64,000 nucleotides of DNA from Planctomycetales bacterium 10988 (GCA_009664345.1 CP043547.1:6290709-6354708); one strand, 5' to 3'; shown: positions 28,750 to 37,946, counted from the first letter of the stretch. Notes: a model not told the origin generated them from the letters alone. Made by a program: numbers and translations.

Positions 28750-30648
28750 TTAAGAGGAACGGCCTAACTGAGCAGCCTGCCTAAACAATTCTTTCCATCC
28801 AAACCTATAGGTTGTTTGAACACTTTTCGCTAGCCTTCTTGGTAAAAACTTCCATTGAAAGAGACATTTTTTTAGACCGTTTCCACTCTCCCGAAGAAGT
28901 GCAATTCTCCGTTGATACACTTCCGATCCACCTGAGATATGCCAGGTTTGAGAACCAGACTTTTGAGAGGTCCAGGTTGTTGAAAAGAGAGTAGAGTTTT
29001 GATAGTGAGTCGTTAAGCGATCTCGAATTCTCTGTAAATCTTTATCAATAAAACGGGCGTTCAAACTATTGTCAGTGGTCACAGCTTTTAACGTTGCCAA
29101 GGCAACCCAATGAAAGCTTGACTGACCAATGATAAGTAGAGAAGCGAGTAAGTATTCCAGTTCGCAATACGAAAGCCGAGGGCTTTTAAGTAGTTCTTCA
29201 GTTAACAAAGAACTTTTTGCTAACCAAGGCATGGGGGTTAAATTTTCACCATCATGAAACAAGTTTGAAAGTTCAGCTTGAATCGAAGGAAACTTTATCA
29301 TTCCCTTCTCTGAAGGCTGGTTGTTTGATCTGTCTATCAGACCAGTGCACACTACTTCTGAAGACCTATCGGTTTGAATTTGAGCTAAGAGAGATGAAAA
29401 ACAATTTGGATGATATTCGAGCCCTGGTTGAAGGACTGTAAAATAAGGGGTACCAATATTTGTCAATTGATCCCACCAACTTTGTTGTTGATTTTCAAAG
29501 CCAACTGTATAGGAGGCATGAAGAGAAACAATGATTGATCGAAAAGGCTCTTCGACTTTTTCTAGTGGGCTTGGTCCTACAAGTTGAAGGTTTATTGATG
29601 AGTGAGTTTGCTTTTGTAAAGAAGTAAGTGTCAGAAGGACCGACTCATTCCATTCCTGAATAGAGAGGATCGCTGTTATTGTCGAGTCCTCTTGCGGGAG
29701 TGATTTAAATTCGCGAGGAGACTGGATTGCTTGCAGATATTCTGGTAGCGGTGCCAGTAACTTTTCTAAACATAAAGACTCACAAAAAATCTCATGGGAA
29801 CGCTTTGCCATTTCGGTGGCGTCTTCTGGGTGAGATTCAATCCAATTGTAAATTGTTTCAAGCTCCTGAACCACTTGGTCAGTAGGTTGTGAAAAATTGA
29901 CAGTAAAGATTGAATCTCTAAAGTGTTGTTTAGCAAAAGGAATTTCATCCGCAATGATCACTGATTGTGCAGCGGCAGCTTCAAAAAGCCGCATAGAAGG
30001 GACGTTTTCCTTTCGGTGTTCCTGGCGATGAAAACAAAGAGTGATTCCAGATTCCTGAATCCGATCTAACATTGAAATTCCATCAAAAGGCACAAAGCCT
30101 TGATAGCAATGTTTTAAATGTTTCCAACGTTTAGGTGGACCATAAAGATTTAAAGGGAGTCTTTTTGCAATTTTCTCAATTAAACCGTTGTGTCGATTAC
30201 CATCCCATCCCATCCCCGCATAGAAGAGCTTCCTCTTTCGTGGAATTTTCTCGCTCCATTTGGTTGCGTAGCAAGATGGATAAAATTCAAAAGGTGCAAT
30301 TGGAGTTCGGCGAGCTCTTGAATAAAGCAAGTCCTCTATATAAAGTCGAATTGGCTCTGAACCTGGAAGATATCCGTTATACGATAATATATTGTGAACT
30401 TGCTGCGGCCAATCGCGAAAGAATTCGGTTGGGTTCCACATCAAGCCGATTGAGGGAATCGAACTCAATTTCGGTTGTTGATTGTGTGTAATTAACAACA
30501 CATCCGCTCGCCAATTTTCAGCATCTATTGGATTGGAAAATTCTTCTACTTCCCAGCCTAAACGGCGTACCGCGATCATCGCCCGAGAAAGAAATTCCTT
30601 CTCCGCGTTTTCGACACCAGGGTGGGCATTATAAAATCCAAGACGCAT
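28750..30648 (-). CDS. CgeB-like glycosyltransferase with C-terminal GT-A-like domain
   Basis: 632 residues; ATG at 30648 with AAGGA upstream inside the end of the preceding gene. Residues 1-310 look like the CgeB/Glyco_trans_1_2 type: MRLGFYNAHPGVENAEKEF, LFYAGMGWDGNRHNGLIEK, NLYGPPKRWKH, and ENVPSMRLFEAAAAQSVIIA near residue 220. Residues about 325-450 (STITAILSIQEWNESVLLTL, WWDQLTNIGTPYFTVLQPG) look like a GT2 (GT-A) nucleotide domain that has drifted, without a DxD I can find. The last 100 residues are basic. A two-domain transferase for polysaccharide assembly is likely; donor and acceptor unknown. Twelve bases separate it from the gene upstream. Confidence 0.75.
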   Translation of the reverse strand: MRLGFYNAHPGVENAEKEFLSRAMIAVRRLGWEVEEFSNPIDAENWRADVLLITHNQQPKLSSIPSIGLMWNPTEFFRDWPQQVHNILSYNGYLPGSEPIRLYIEDLLYSRARRTPIAPFEFYPSCYATKWSEKIPRKRKLFYAGMGWDGNRHNGLIEKIAKRLPLNLYGPPKRWKHLKHCYQGFVPFDGISMLDRIQESGITLCFHRQEHRKENVPSMRLFEAAAAQSVIIADEIPFAKQHFRDSIFTVNFSQPTDQVVQELETIYNWIESHPEDATEMAKRSHEIFCESLCLEKLLAPLPEYLQAIQSPREFKSLPQEDSTITAILSIQEWNESVLLTLTSLQKQTHSSINLQLVGPSPLEKVEEPFRSIIVSLHASYTVGFENQQQSWWDQLTNIGTPYFTVLQPGLEYHPNCFSSLLAQIQTDRSSEVVCTGLIDRSNNQPSEKGMIKFPSIQAELSNLFHDGENLTPMPWLAKSSLLTEELLKSPRLSYCELEYLLASLLIIGQSSFHWVALATLKAVTTDNSLNARFIDKDLQRIRDRLTTHYQNSTLFSTTWTSQKSGSQTWHISGGSEVYQRRIALLRESGNGLKKCLFQWKFLPRRLAKSVQTTYRFGWKELFRQAAQLGRSS

Positions 30649-30660
30649 GGTTATTGGTCC

Positions 30661-32016
30661 TTACGCACTCTTTCTTAAAATCGCTTTTGCCCGCTTTTTT
30701 AAATAGCGGACAGATTTTGTTTTCGCTTGACCCCAGAGCGAAGGTTTAAACCTTTGAAGAAGTTGTGCTTCCTCGGTTTCGGTAAAATTTCTATTGCTTT
30801 TCTGCTCGGCAAGCCATGTTTCTTCAAACGCAGACAACGATTCATCATCAATAGATTGACGTTGAAGTTCGGCCTGGAGAGTACGAAACCGATGCCATTG
30901 TACTGGATTGTTTTTCGTTTGATTCCGAACCGCAGAGAGTATTGCCTTCTTTACTTGAATCGCTGTATTTTCCCAAGTAAAGGAAGTCGCCTCCTTGAAA
31001 CCTCTCTGAATACATCTCGATCGAGTGACAGGTTCTTCAAGTTCTAGAATTTTTTCTCTTAAATCAATGATTGAATCAGGGTTTATATAGAGAACAGCAT
31101 CTTTTCCTATTTCTTTCAAAGAACTATTGAAGCATGTTATCACTGGGCAACCACATTTCATTGCTTCAACAATTGGTTGACCAAAACCTTCGTAACGAGA
31201 AGGATAAACACAACAATGAGCCCCGGCATAGGCAGCCGTAAGCTCTTCATCAGAAAATGACTTTACCAATACATTCTTGTCAGGAAGATATCTTTTTAAT
31301 CTTGTCTCAAGTTGAGGCAATCCGCCTGCACAGACGATCTGATAGCGGTTCGCATCCTTCCATTGATGCATTGCTTTAAAGATAAGCTCTGTATTCTTAT
31401 AACCTTTCCCTGTCATTCGCGTACCAACGACAAGTAAATAAAGTTTTTCAAGTTTATATTTTTGGCGGAAGCTTAGAATTTTCTCTTTTTCAACAGGATA
31501 GAAATTTTCTTCCACTCCTGAATAGGCAATGTATGTCGAATGGGTTGCGTGGTCAGGATAATAATATTTTAAGTCTTCTTGCGAGCTTTTAGAAATTGTC
31601 AGAACATTGTCAGCATGAAGAATCGAAAGCCGTTTCTCTCGCCAAGGTCGTTGTTTTAAATTCAATCCCATCCGTTCGGGAATCATATCATAGAAAATGG
31701 TGATGCTAGGGGTTTCGGTTGGAGTTGTATAATACGTGGAGAGAAAAAGGTCCGCCTTTAATTCTTTGCAAAGTACCTCGCACTTCAGGGCGTCTTCCCC
31801 AGAGGATTCATAGCGAAACGGCTCGAAATCAATAAGTTTGATCTGACAATTTTGTGGAATTTGCCCCCCTCGATTCAGAAAAAAAATCTCACAGCCGGCT
31901 TCCTTGGGGTCCCAATGCGCGAGGACGGAACGCCAATAGCGAGCGATTCCCGTATTTGCCAACTGAAAGAAAACGCCATCGAGTACAACGCGGATGGACG
32001 GTTTTTCCTCACTCAT
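30661..32016 (-). CDS. GT4-family glycosyltransferase
   Basis: 451 residues, ATG at 32016 with AGGAACC before it. The N-terminus VVLDGVFFQLANTGIARYWR is typical of GT4 enzymes of O-antigen and capsule clusters; the donor domain has LLVVGTRMTGKGYKNTELIF, YQIVCAGGLPQLET, FSDEELTAAYAGAHCCVYPSRYEGFGQPIVEAMKCGCPVI (catalytic E-x7-E) and ADAVLYINPDS-like GKDAVLYINPDSI. The C-terminal 80 residues are basic, perhaps for membrane contact. First gene of the reverse-strand cluster; its promoter should be in 32017-32379. Confidence 0.86.
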   Translation of the reverse strand: MSEEKPSIRVVLDGVFFQLANTGIARYWRSVLAHWDPKEAGCEIFFLNRGGQIPQNCQIKLIDFEPFRYESSGEDALKCEVLCKELKADLFLSTYYTTPTETPSITIFYDMIPERMGLNLKQRPWREKRLSILHADNVLTISKSSQEDLKYYYPDHATHSTYIAYSGVEENFYPVEKEKILSFRQKYKLEKLYLLVVGTRMTGKGYKNTELIFKAMHQWKDANRYQIVCAGGLPQLETRLKRYLPDKNVLVKSFSDEELTAAYAGAHCCVYPSRYEGFGQPIVEAMKCGCPVITCFNSSLKEIGKDAVLYINPDSIIDLREKILELEEPVTRSRCIQRGFKEATSFTWENTAIQVKKAILSAVRNQTKNNPVQWHRFRTLQAELQRQSIDDESLSAFEETWLAEQKSNRNFTETEEAQLLQRFKPSLWGQAKTKSVRYLKKRAKAILRKSA

Positions 32017-32379
32017 GAGGGTTCCTGATATTTCTGCCTGAGTGATGACCTATCGACTCACGATTTCCCACCGAACATATCCGGTTTCTGGACTTCTCAG
32101 AAGGTCCACCGAGAAAGTTCGCTAGAAGGTATTTATTTGTGTGAAATGGGTCAAGCTTAATCTTTGAGGAGTCAGGGAGTTGGGGCCGTCTGTGGAGGTG
32201 GACTTTTCGGAGGAGTGCCGTGATGGCGAAGCAAGCTGGCCATTTGGTAGCAGCTTCTTACTTGAAAGTCGGAGAAATGGTACTTTAGAGCGTTTTAGAA
32301 GGGTCTTCGAGACCCGGACTTGACCACGAGTTCAGAGCGTTTCGCTTTCATATACCATTGAGTGAGAAGGAAATTGACT
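32017..32379. other. Divergent intergenic region
   Basis: About 360 bases between the glycosyltransferase and the uronate isomerase, transcribed away from each other. Promoters are expected; no clear consensus pair or other element seen. Confidence 0.4.
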
Positions 32380-33663
32380 ATGTCAAAAGCACTCCGCGAT
32401 CGACTTTTTGACGCACTTCATGCACAAACGTTGATCGACCCGCATTCGCATATTAATCCTCATGCTCCTGCCTCGGAGAGTTTGGCGGATATTTTGGGGT
32501 ATCACTATTATACAGAGCTAGCTCACTCGGCAGGAATGCCGAAGGCGGTCATCGAAGGTGAGCCTTTGGAACCTAAAGAGAAGGTAGGTCGGCTAGTCGA
32601 ACATCTGCCGCCGCTTGATAACACCATTCAATATAGTTGGTTTATCGAAATGGCGCAGACCTTCTTTGGATTCGAAGAAGAACGCCTGACGGTTGAGAAT
32701 TGGGAGAGCCTCTATGATCGTTCGTTGGAAAAGATGAACCAACCTACTTGGGAAGAGGAGGTGCTCAAGCTATCGGGTCTTGAAGCGATTTTTTTAACCA
32801 ATGATTTCGATGATCCTTTAGAGGGATTCGATACGAAACGCTACATCCCTTGCCTCCGCACCGATGACTTGGTCTTTCATTTGGACCAGGCTTCTGTTCT
32901 CGATCGATTGCAAACTGCTACGAATCTCACGGTTACGGATGCAACAAGTTTCGAAGCAGCTATCAAAGTCTTATTTGAACGCTTCACTCAAAAAGGAGCC
33001 AGGGCCTGTGCGATTTCCTTGCCCCCGACTTTCAGCCCTATTGCGAAATCTCAATTAACCGCAGACCCCATTTCACGATTGATTTCAACGGCTGAGCCTT
33101 CTCCAGAAGAAAAGGAAGAAGCCGCTCGCTATGTCTTTTGGACACTCGCCGAACATTGCCGCGAGTATCGTTTGCCCTTCGACCTGATGATCGGAGTGAA
33201 CCGCAAGGTCTATCCCGCCGGGGTTTTTCAAGGCCAGGACCTTTACGACAGTCGCGTGTCGCTCATTCAATATCGAGAACTTTTCAACGCCTTCCCCGAA
33301 GTCACCTTCCCGATATCCGTTCTGGCAAGTGTGACGAACCAAGAACTCGTTTCTTACAGTTGGATTTTTCCGAATGTCGTGACGAACGGCCATTGGTGGT
33401 ACTCGAATACTCCCAATGTTATCGAACGCGATCTGTCTCACCGTTTGGAAGCCGTGCCGCGAACGAAACAAATTGGCTATTACAGTGATATGTACAAGCT
33501 GGAATTTGCCTATCCAAAGTTCAATATGTACAAACGCTGCCTAGCGAAAGTCCTCAGTGAACAGTTCGTGATTGCTCAATCCTGGAGCGAAGAACGGGCG
33601 GTTCAGCTAGGAAAGCAGGTCCTGCGAGGGAACGTAGAACGTATTTTTCCAGCTAGTCGATAA
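32380..33663 (+). CDS. Uronate (glucuronate) isomerase-like protein
   Basis: 427 residues from the ATG at 32380, preceded by GAGAAGGAAATTGACT. The N-terminal TLIDPHSHINPHAP carries the HxH metal motif of the amidohydrolase superfamily, and the later PFDLMIGVNRKVYPAG, FPISVLASVTNQELVSYSWIFPNVVTNGHWWYSN and YYSDMYKLEFAYPKF match planctomycete proteins annotated as glucuronate isomerase (UxaC-like). UxaC converts glucuronate/galacturonate to fructuronate/tagaturonate. The protein is somewhat shorter than E. coli UxaC (470), so the exact substrate is uncertain. It stands alone; a terminator follows. Confidence 0.75.
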   Translation: MSKALRDRLFDALHAQTLIDPHSHINPHAPASESLADILGYHYYTELAHSAGMPKAVIEGEPLEPKEKVGRLVEHLPPLDNTIQYSWFIEMAQTFFGFEEERLTVENWESLYDRSLEKMNQPTWEEEVLKLSGLEAIFLTNDFDDPLEGFDTKRYIPCLRTDDLVFHLDQASVLDRLQTATNLTVTDATSFEAAIKVLFERFTQKGARACAISLPPTFSPIAKSQLTADPISRLISTAEPSPEEKEEAARYVFWTLAEHCREYRLPFDLMIGVNRKVYPAGVFQGQDLYDSRVSLIQYRELFNAFPEVTFPISVLASVTNQELVSYSWIFPNVVTNGHWWYSNTPNVIERDLSHRLEAVPRTKQIGYYSDMYKLEFAYPKFNMYKRCLAKVLSEQFVIAQSWSEERAVQLGKQVLRGNVERIFPASR

Positions 33664-33717
33664 AATCCGAAAAATTTCAATATCTTTTTCAGGTTAACAA
33701 TTCGTTCGTTCTTTGTG

Positions 33718-33753
33718 GCCCTGTAAGGAATTCTTGCAGGGCCTGTTCTTTTT
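33718..33753 (+). terminator. Terminator after the uronate isomerase
   Basis: GGCCCTGTAA (33718-33727) pairs with TTGCAGGGCC (33734-33743, one G-T pair), followed by TGTTCTTTTT. Confidence 0.75.
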
Positions 33754-33904
33754 GCAAGGTGTTGAAATTGAGATAATTATGAAGTTTTAAGAAGAAATCT
33801 TCACGCCAGATGAGGATTTTATTGGGGTAAGTGTTACGACCGGAGAAAACAACACGCAAAGGTTCTCAAAAGACCCCAAATAACCTAATTTGAAAAATAG
33901 TCTC

Positions 33905-33935
33905 TTGACTTCGCATCCGGCGAAGCTAGTCTAAT
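33905..33935 (+). promoter_or_regulatory. Candidate promoter for the Cys-rich protein gene
   Basis: TTGACT at 33905 and TCTAAT at 33930, spacer 19 bases (long). It would give a leader of nearly 200 bases. By eye only. Confidence 0.25.
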
Positions 33936-34136
33936 TTACAGTCGCGGAGTTAATTTGTGCAGACAGAAAAGTTTTTGTAACCCGCGCTCTTTAACGATCT
34001 GCCAGGCATCGGCAGAGCTGCACACTTTGAAGGGGCGAGCCTTCCCTGGCTTGCTGTCAGGGAACGACACCCGCGACATCCTACGTCTATCCATCCGATA
34101 GGACGGTACAAATTTTTTCTCTGGAGGTTGTTTAAT

Positions 34137-34568
34137 ATGAATCGTGCTTTTTTATTCGGTTTCGCTTTGGTTGCTGCCATCGCCGCTGTTTCGATGATGG
34201 GCGTTGAGCGTGAAGCTGTCGCCGGTCATGGTTGTGATTCTTGTGATTCCTGCTCTTGCGACGTTTCTTCTTGCGATAGCAGCTGCTCCTGCGATAGCGG
34301 ACATGGCTTCTTCAAACGCTTCAAGAAGTCTTCTTCCTGCTGCTGCCCAGTCGTCGATGAATGCTCTTGCAGCAGCGAAGTGATCTACGAAGGTTGCTCC
34401 TGCAGCAGCGAAGTCATCTACGAAGAAGGTGAAGTCATCTACGAAGAAGGCGAAGTCATCATCGAAGAAGAAGCTGCTCCTGAAGCTCCTGCTGTCAAAG
34501 AAGAAGCTCCTGAAGGTAAAGTCGGTCAACGACCCTTCGGTTTCCGTCGTGTCAGCTTCACCCGATAA
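34137..34568 (+). CDS. Exported Cys-rich protein with acidic EVIYEEG repeats
   Basis: 143 residues; GGAGG precedes the ATG at 34137. Residues 1-29 are a signal peptide (AFLFGFALVAAIAAVSMMGV...AVAG). The mature part starts with a dense Cys block (CDSCDSCSCDVSSC, SCSCDSGHG), then a basic patch (FFKRFKKSSSCCCP), then degenerate repeats CSCSSEVIYEG and EGEVIYEEG, and an acidic/Ala-Pro tail that ends in a basic FGFRRVSFTR. About 18 cysteines suggest disulfide cross-linking or metal binding outside the cytoplasm. Planctomycete walls are known to contain cysteine-rich proteins, so an envelope role is plausible (inference). No named family. Confidence 0.7.
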   Translation: MNRAFLFGFALVAAIAAVSMMGVEREAVAGHGCDSCDSCSCDVSSCDSSCSCDSGHGFFKRFKKSSSCCCPVVDECSCSSEVIYEGCSCSSEVIYEEGEVIYEEGEVIIEEEAAPEAPAVKEEAPEGKVGQRPFGFRRVSFTR

Positions 34569-34636
34569 GCTTTGTTGAGAAGTAAGTAGAGAATTGAGCG
34601 CGGGACTTTTCTCGCACTTACAACCAACAACCAAGT

Positions 34637-34678
34637 CGAAAAGGCTGAGTCTTCCTCGGGAGACTTGGCCTTTTCGCT
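34637..34678 (+). terminator. Terminator after the Cys-rich gene
   Basis: CGAAAAGGC (34637-34645) pairs with GCCTTTTCG (34669-34677), and the inner bases GAGTCTTCC/GGGAGACTT extend the stem. Confidence 0.75.
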
Positions 34679-34689
34679 TTCGGAACAAA

Positions 34690-34728
34690 AAAACGCAAGC
34701 CGAACTTTTTAAGAGCGGCTTGCGTTTT
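34690..34728 (-). terminator. Terminator after hflC-like gene
   Basis: AAAACGCAAGCCG (34690-34702) pairs perfectly with CGGCTTGCGTTTT (34716-34728); on the reverse strand it ends in a T run. It lies convergent with the Cys-rich gene terminator. Confidence 0.8.
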
Positions 34729-34756
34729 CATTGGATGGTAGATTATTCGAGGTCAA

Positions 34757-35923
34757 CTACGCATCCGAAGTTGTCTCTGAGGTTGAATTCGCTTCCGTTT
34801 CGGTAGTACTTGTTTCTTCAGAAGCTTCCTCTTGAGAGGATTCACTCTCCTCGGGTTCGTCAGATTGAATCTTGGGCATTTCGCTATACTCCTTTAACAA
34901 CTTCAAGAAGTCATTTTTTGTTGTGAGAATTAAGCGGGTATCGCTGCTCAAGGCATTTCGATAAGCCTCCAAAGTCCGTATGAAGGTATAAAACTCGCCG
35001 GTTTTCTCCATCGCCTCGGCATAAGAGCGGATAATTTCCGCTTCGACGTCCCCTCGAAGTTCCCGGCTTCTTCGTTCTCCATTCCCTTCAATCCGTTGCA
35101 CTTCCGCTTCCGTTGCATTTAAAATTTCTTGCTTCAGCTGTTCCCCGCGAGCCGTGTATTTTTCGGCCTCGGAAAGCATGTAAGCTTTTTGTCGTTCAAA
35201 GGCAGCTTCCTGCACACGATCCACAAACTGAATTTTGGTAATTCCAACGGTGACAAGTTGAATGGCAACGCCACTTCCGGTGTCGTCGCTACCCAGGAGT
35301 TCCTTGCGAGCGGCTTGATTAATCTCTTCCAAGATTTTCTGACGCCCAAATTTAATTGACTTTGGAGCCTCCCCCCCTCCGAAGACATCCTCTTCGCTGG
35401 CAGCGACAGGATCTTCATCTTCGCCAGAAGTATTGGATTGAATAATATCGCTATCCACACCGAATGAGAAGCTCATGTCTCGATTTGAACTGCGGACAAG
35501 TTCTGACAGTTCATACTTCGTAATGACATTTCTGACAGCCGCACGAACATATTGTTTAACACGCTCTTCGGCATTCTCGGTTGATTTTAAAGATTGTACA
35601 AATTCTTTTGGTTGTTTAATTCGCCAAATCGCCCACGGAATGACTTCAATTTTCTTTCCATCTTTCGTAGGCAGATCGAGCAAAACATCGCGATCCGTTC
35701 CACCCCAGAGTTGTTGCGTACGCGGTAAGCGACGAACATCATGCAAAGGTGTTTTCATATACAGCCCAGGCTCTAATCTTTCTACCGTTGGATTCCCAAA
35801 AAAAGTAATGACCGCTAGTTCTCGTTCATCCAAAATATAGAAAATGGAAGGCCCTAATAGGGCGAAGAAAAGAACTATCAAAATAAATAACACCGACACT
35901 TTTAAACCAAAGGTATTTCTCAT
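34757..35923 (-). CDS. hflC: HflC-like SPFH/Band 7 membrane protein
   Basis: 388 residues from the ATG at 35923 (GAGGGA just before). One N-terminal helix (LKVSVLFILIVLFFALLGPSIF) then the Band 7 domain: DERELAVITFFGNPT, EPGLYMKTPLHDVRRLPRTQ, DGKKIEVIPWAIWRI, EERVKQYVRAAVRNVITKY; then an Ala/Glu-rich coiled coil (QKAYMLSEAEKYTARGEQLK, RSYAEAMEKTGEFYTFIRTL). This is HflC, which with HflK forms a cage around the FtsH protease. Two oddities: an acidic insert at about residues 165-200 (GEDEDPVAASEEDVFGGG) within the SPFH domain and a Ser/Thr/Glu-rich tail of about 40 residues. hflK lies 60 bases upstream in the same direction. Confidence 0.85.
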   Translation of the reverse strand: MRNTFGLKVSVLFILIVLFFALLGPSIFYILDERELAVITFFGNPTVERLEPGLYMKTPLHDVRRLPRTQQLWGGTDRDVLLDLPTKDGKKIEVIPWAIWRIKQPKEFVQSLKSTENAEERVKQYVRAAVRNVITKYELSELVRSSNRDMSFSFGVDSDIIQSNTSGEDEDPVAASEEDVFGGGEAPKSIKFGRQKILEEINQAARKELLGSDDTGSGVAIQLVTVGITKIQFVDRVQEAAFERQKAYMLSEAEKYTARGEQLKQEILNATEAEVQRIEGNGERRSRELRGDVEAEIIRSYAEAMEKTGEFYTFIRTLEAYRNALSSDTRLILTTKNDFLKLLKEYSEMPKIQSDEPEESESSQEEASEETSTTETEANSTSETTSDA

Positions 35924-35983
35924 GGAATCCCTCAAAAACTCATATTTGCTTATTTAATTTTAAATGAATTAACTGTCAGAGCG

Positions 35984-37012
35984 TTAGCGAGTACGTTGCC
36001 GACTAACAGGATTAGCAGTTGTTGTTTCTTCATTGAGATTGAGGAACGGAAGTAAACCCGGCAGGTCTCCATCAATGACAACTTTCTGCCCTGAATTGCT
36101 TAAAATATCTTCCATTGCTTCTAAATAAAGCCGTTGACGTGTAATCTCAGGTGCTTCTTGATAGGCTTTATATTTTGCTAAGAGAGCAGAAATTTCCCCT
36201 TGTGCTTCCGCCCGACGTCGATCAGCAAACCCCTCTGCCTCTCGGATAAGACGGTCCTCCGAGGCCTTTGCACGGGGGAGTAAGCGGTTGCGTTCTTGAT
36301 TGGCTTCGTTGACCGCTTGCTCTTGTTGTTGGATGGCAGCAACGACCGCATCATAGGCAGGTTTCACACGAGAAGGCGGGGTAATCTTTTGAACTTGTAA
36401 ACGTAGAATGCGAACTCCGCAGTCAAATTGCTCTAAGATATCTTGAGTTTGTTTTAATGCTTCTACCCCGATCTCTTCACGGCGGCTTGTCAAACTTTCA
36501 TTTAAAGAATAATCGCCGACGACTTGATTCATGACACTGATAGAAACCGTACGGATCGTTTCTTGCATGTGATCACGAGCATAGTCGCGATGAAAAGAAA
36601 AAAGAAATTGCTCCGGCTGAACAACTTGCCATTGGATGGTCCATTCCACCACGGAGGCATTTAATTCCCCGGTTAAAATTAAAGATTCACTTTCTTGATA
36701 AGTGCGGGGAAGGTTATAACCTCCATCCCGTTGGGAAGGGAGCCGTAAACTATTTTCTTCAATACTGACCGGAATCGCGGTGTCAACAGCCGGAATTAAA
36801 AAATGTGCTCCTGGACCAACCGTATCATAATATTTACCGAAACGGAGAACGACCGCTTTTTCATGCGGCTCTACCATATAGAAACTATTCCAGCCCACAT
36901 AGAGAACAAGAATCATCAAAAGAAAAACAGCAAAGCCATTGACGATTAAATTAACAGGCGCATCGCTATTAGAAATATTTCTGGGATTAAACTGCGGGTT
37001 TGATCGGGCCAT
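35984..37012 (-). CDS. hflK: HflK-like SPFH/Band 7 membrane protein
   Basis: 342 residues, ATG at 37012 with GGAGAG upstream. Helix at about residues 23-43 (LIVNGFAVFLLMILVLYVGW), Band 7 domain with YMVEPHEKAVVLRFGKYYD, VGPGAHFLIPAVDTAIPVSI, LTGELNASVVEWTIQWQV, DHMQETIRTVSISVMNQVVG, then RVKPAYDAVVAAIQQQEQAVNEA and a coiled coil. N-terminal region is short and lacks the long Gly-rich segment of enterobacterial HflK. Together with the downstream hflC-like gene it should form the membrane complex that modulates FtsH. First gene of a two-gene unit. Confidence 0.85.
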   Translation of the reverse strand: MARSNPQFNPRNISNSDAPVNLIVNGFAVFLLMILVLYVGWNSFYMVEPHEKAVVLRFGKYYDTVGPGAHFLIPAVDTAIPVSIEENSLRLPSQRDGGYNLPRTYQESESLILTGELNASVVEWTIQWQVVQPEQFLFSFHRDYARDHMQETIRTVSISVMNQVVGDYSLNESLTSRREEIGVEALKQTQDILEQFDCGVRILRLQVQKITPPSRVKPAYDAVVAAIQQQEQAVNEANQERNRLLPRAKASEDRLIREAEGFADRRRAEAQGEISALLAKYKAYQEAPEITRQRLYLEAMEDILSNSGQKVVIDGDLPGLLPFLNLNEETTTANPVSRQRTR

Positions 37013-37274
37013 CTTTGGCTCTCCTCACTTTAGAGGTTTTCGAGGTAAAAATCTGGGAGCAATTCGTGAGTCAAGGAAGCCACTTTTTTTGAGGTTGTGG
37101 TTAAAAGTAAATTGAGAGTCACTTTTACCAAGTCTTTCTCCGACTCTGTCGGGTCTGGGCCACTGGCTCTAAACTTGCCCACAAGTGGATGTTTCAATAC
37201 AAAGGCGGGGAGTTGAGGAAATTCTGTCTATCTATGGCTTCAATTTGCTTTAACGATTAAGCGGGATCGTTGGA

Positions 37275-37946
37275 TCATTTTAGATAGGGGATGGTGATCT
37301 CCATAAAATGCGATGGATCCGATTGATAAGTTTTCTGCATCGTTTTCAAAGTTTGCCAACGGGTAGCATGTTGTGGACGCTCAAAACTGGGGGCACTTTC
37401 TGGAAGGGTCAACAGAAGTTCTTTACGAATTAACATCGCGCGAATTTTTCGTGTACGAACGCCCCCTTCCGCCTCACTTGTAATGCAAAAAAGATAGACC
37501 CCGGCGGACTTCTTTAAATCGGCATCGCTTGAATGGGCTATTTGCTGATCACGACCGATTTCAAAGATGGAGAATTTTTCAGCAATTTCATTGAGTACGG
37601 AATTTAATAAGTACCACCGATCATCTTCCGCCAAAGGCAGAATCGGAGAGCCAGGCTCCGTAAGCTTCGCGGCAGCAAGCACTTTCTCCGTAGCGTAATG
37701 ATTCAGAAAGACTTCATGGACCGTCTTCTCCAAGATGGTACGGATGATTAAACGATCGTTTTCAATACGATTTAAAGAGATATTCAAGCGGTCGAAGAAC
37801 TCTTTTTTCATCCAGTTCTTTTTCGCCCGTTTCTTTCCCCAATAAAGACCAATAAACAATGTTCCTAAAGCAACCAGACCATCCACCCAATGGTCTCGAA
37901 TCGCCTCGATAATGATCTCTCCGATCGAGTTAAACCACTCTTCCAT
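37275..37946 (-). CDS. Single-helix membrane protein, unknown function
   Basis: 223 residues from the ATG at 37946, which is spaced eight bases from AAGGA; an ATG two codons earlier and a longer frame to 38066 are possible. A hydrophobic segment at about residues 18-36 (WVDGLVALGTLFIGLYWG) is followed by a basic stop-transfer KKRAKKNWMKKEFFD, placing the rest in the cytoplasm. The remaining 180 residues look alpha/beta with SLNRIENDRLIIRTILEK and GVRTRKIRAMLIRKELLL, similar in spirit to uncharacterised signalling or defence-associated membrane proteins, but no family is assigned. Neighbours (hflK, ribB) give no hint. Confidence 0.6.
   Translation of the reverse strand: MEEWFNSIGEIIIEAIRDHWVDGLVALGTLFIGLYWGKKRAKKNWMKKEFFDRLNISLNRIENDRLIIRTILEKTVHEVFLNHYATEKVLAAAKLTEPGSPILPLAEDDRWYLLNSVLNEIAEKFSIFEIGRDQQIAHSSDADLKKSAGVYLFCITSEAEGGVRTRKIRAMLIRKELLLTLPESAPSFERPQHATRWQTLKTMQKTYQSDPSHFMEITIPYLK

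Larger units (their letters stand above)
33664..34136. other. Long leader region of the Cys-rich protein gene
   Basis: After the terminator at 33718-33753 there are about 380 bases without a gene. The part from about 33940 to 34136 has small inverted repeats: CTGCC/GGCAG near 34000-34017 and TTCCCTG/CAGGGAA near 34042-34064. This points to a structured 5-prime leader. Confidence 0.4.
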
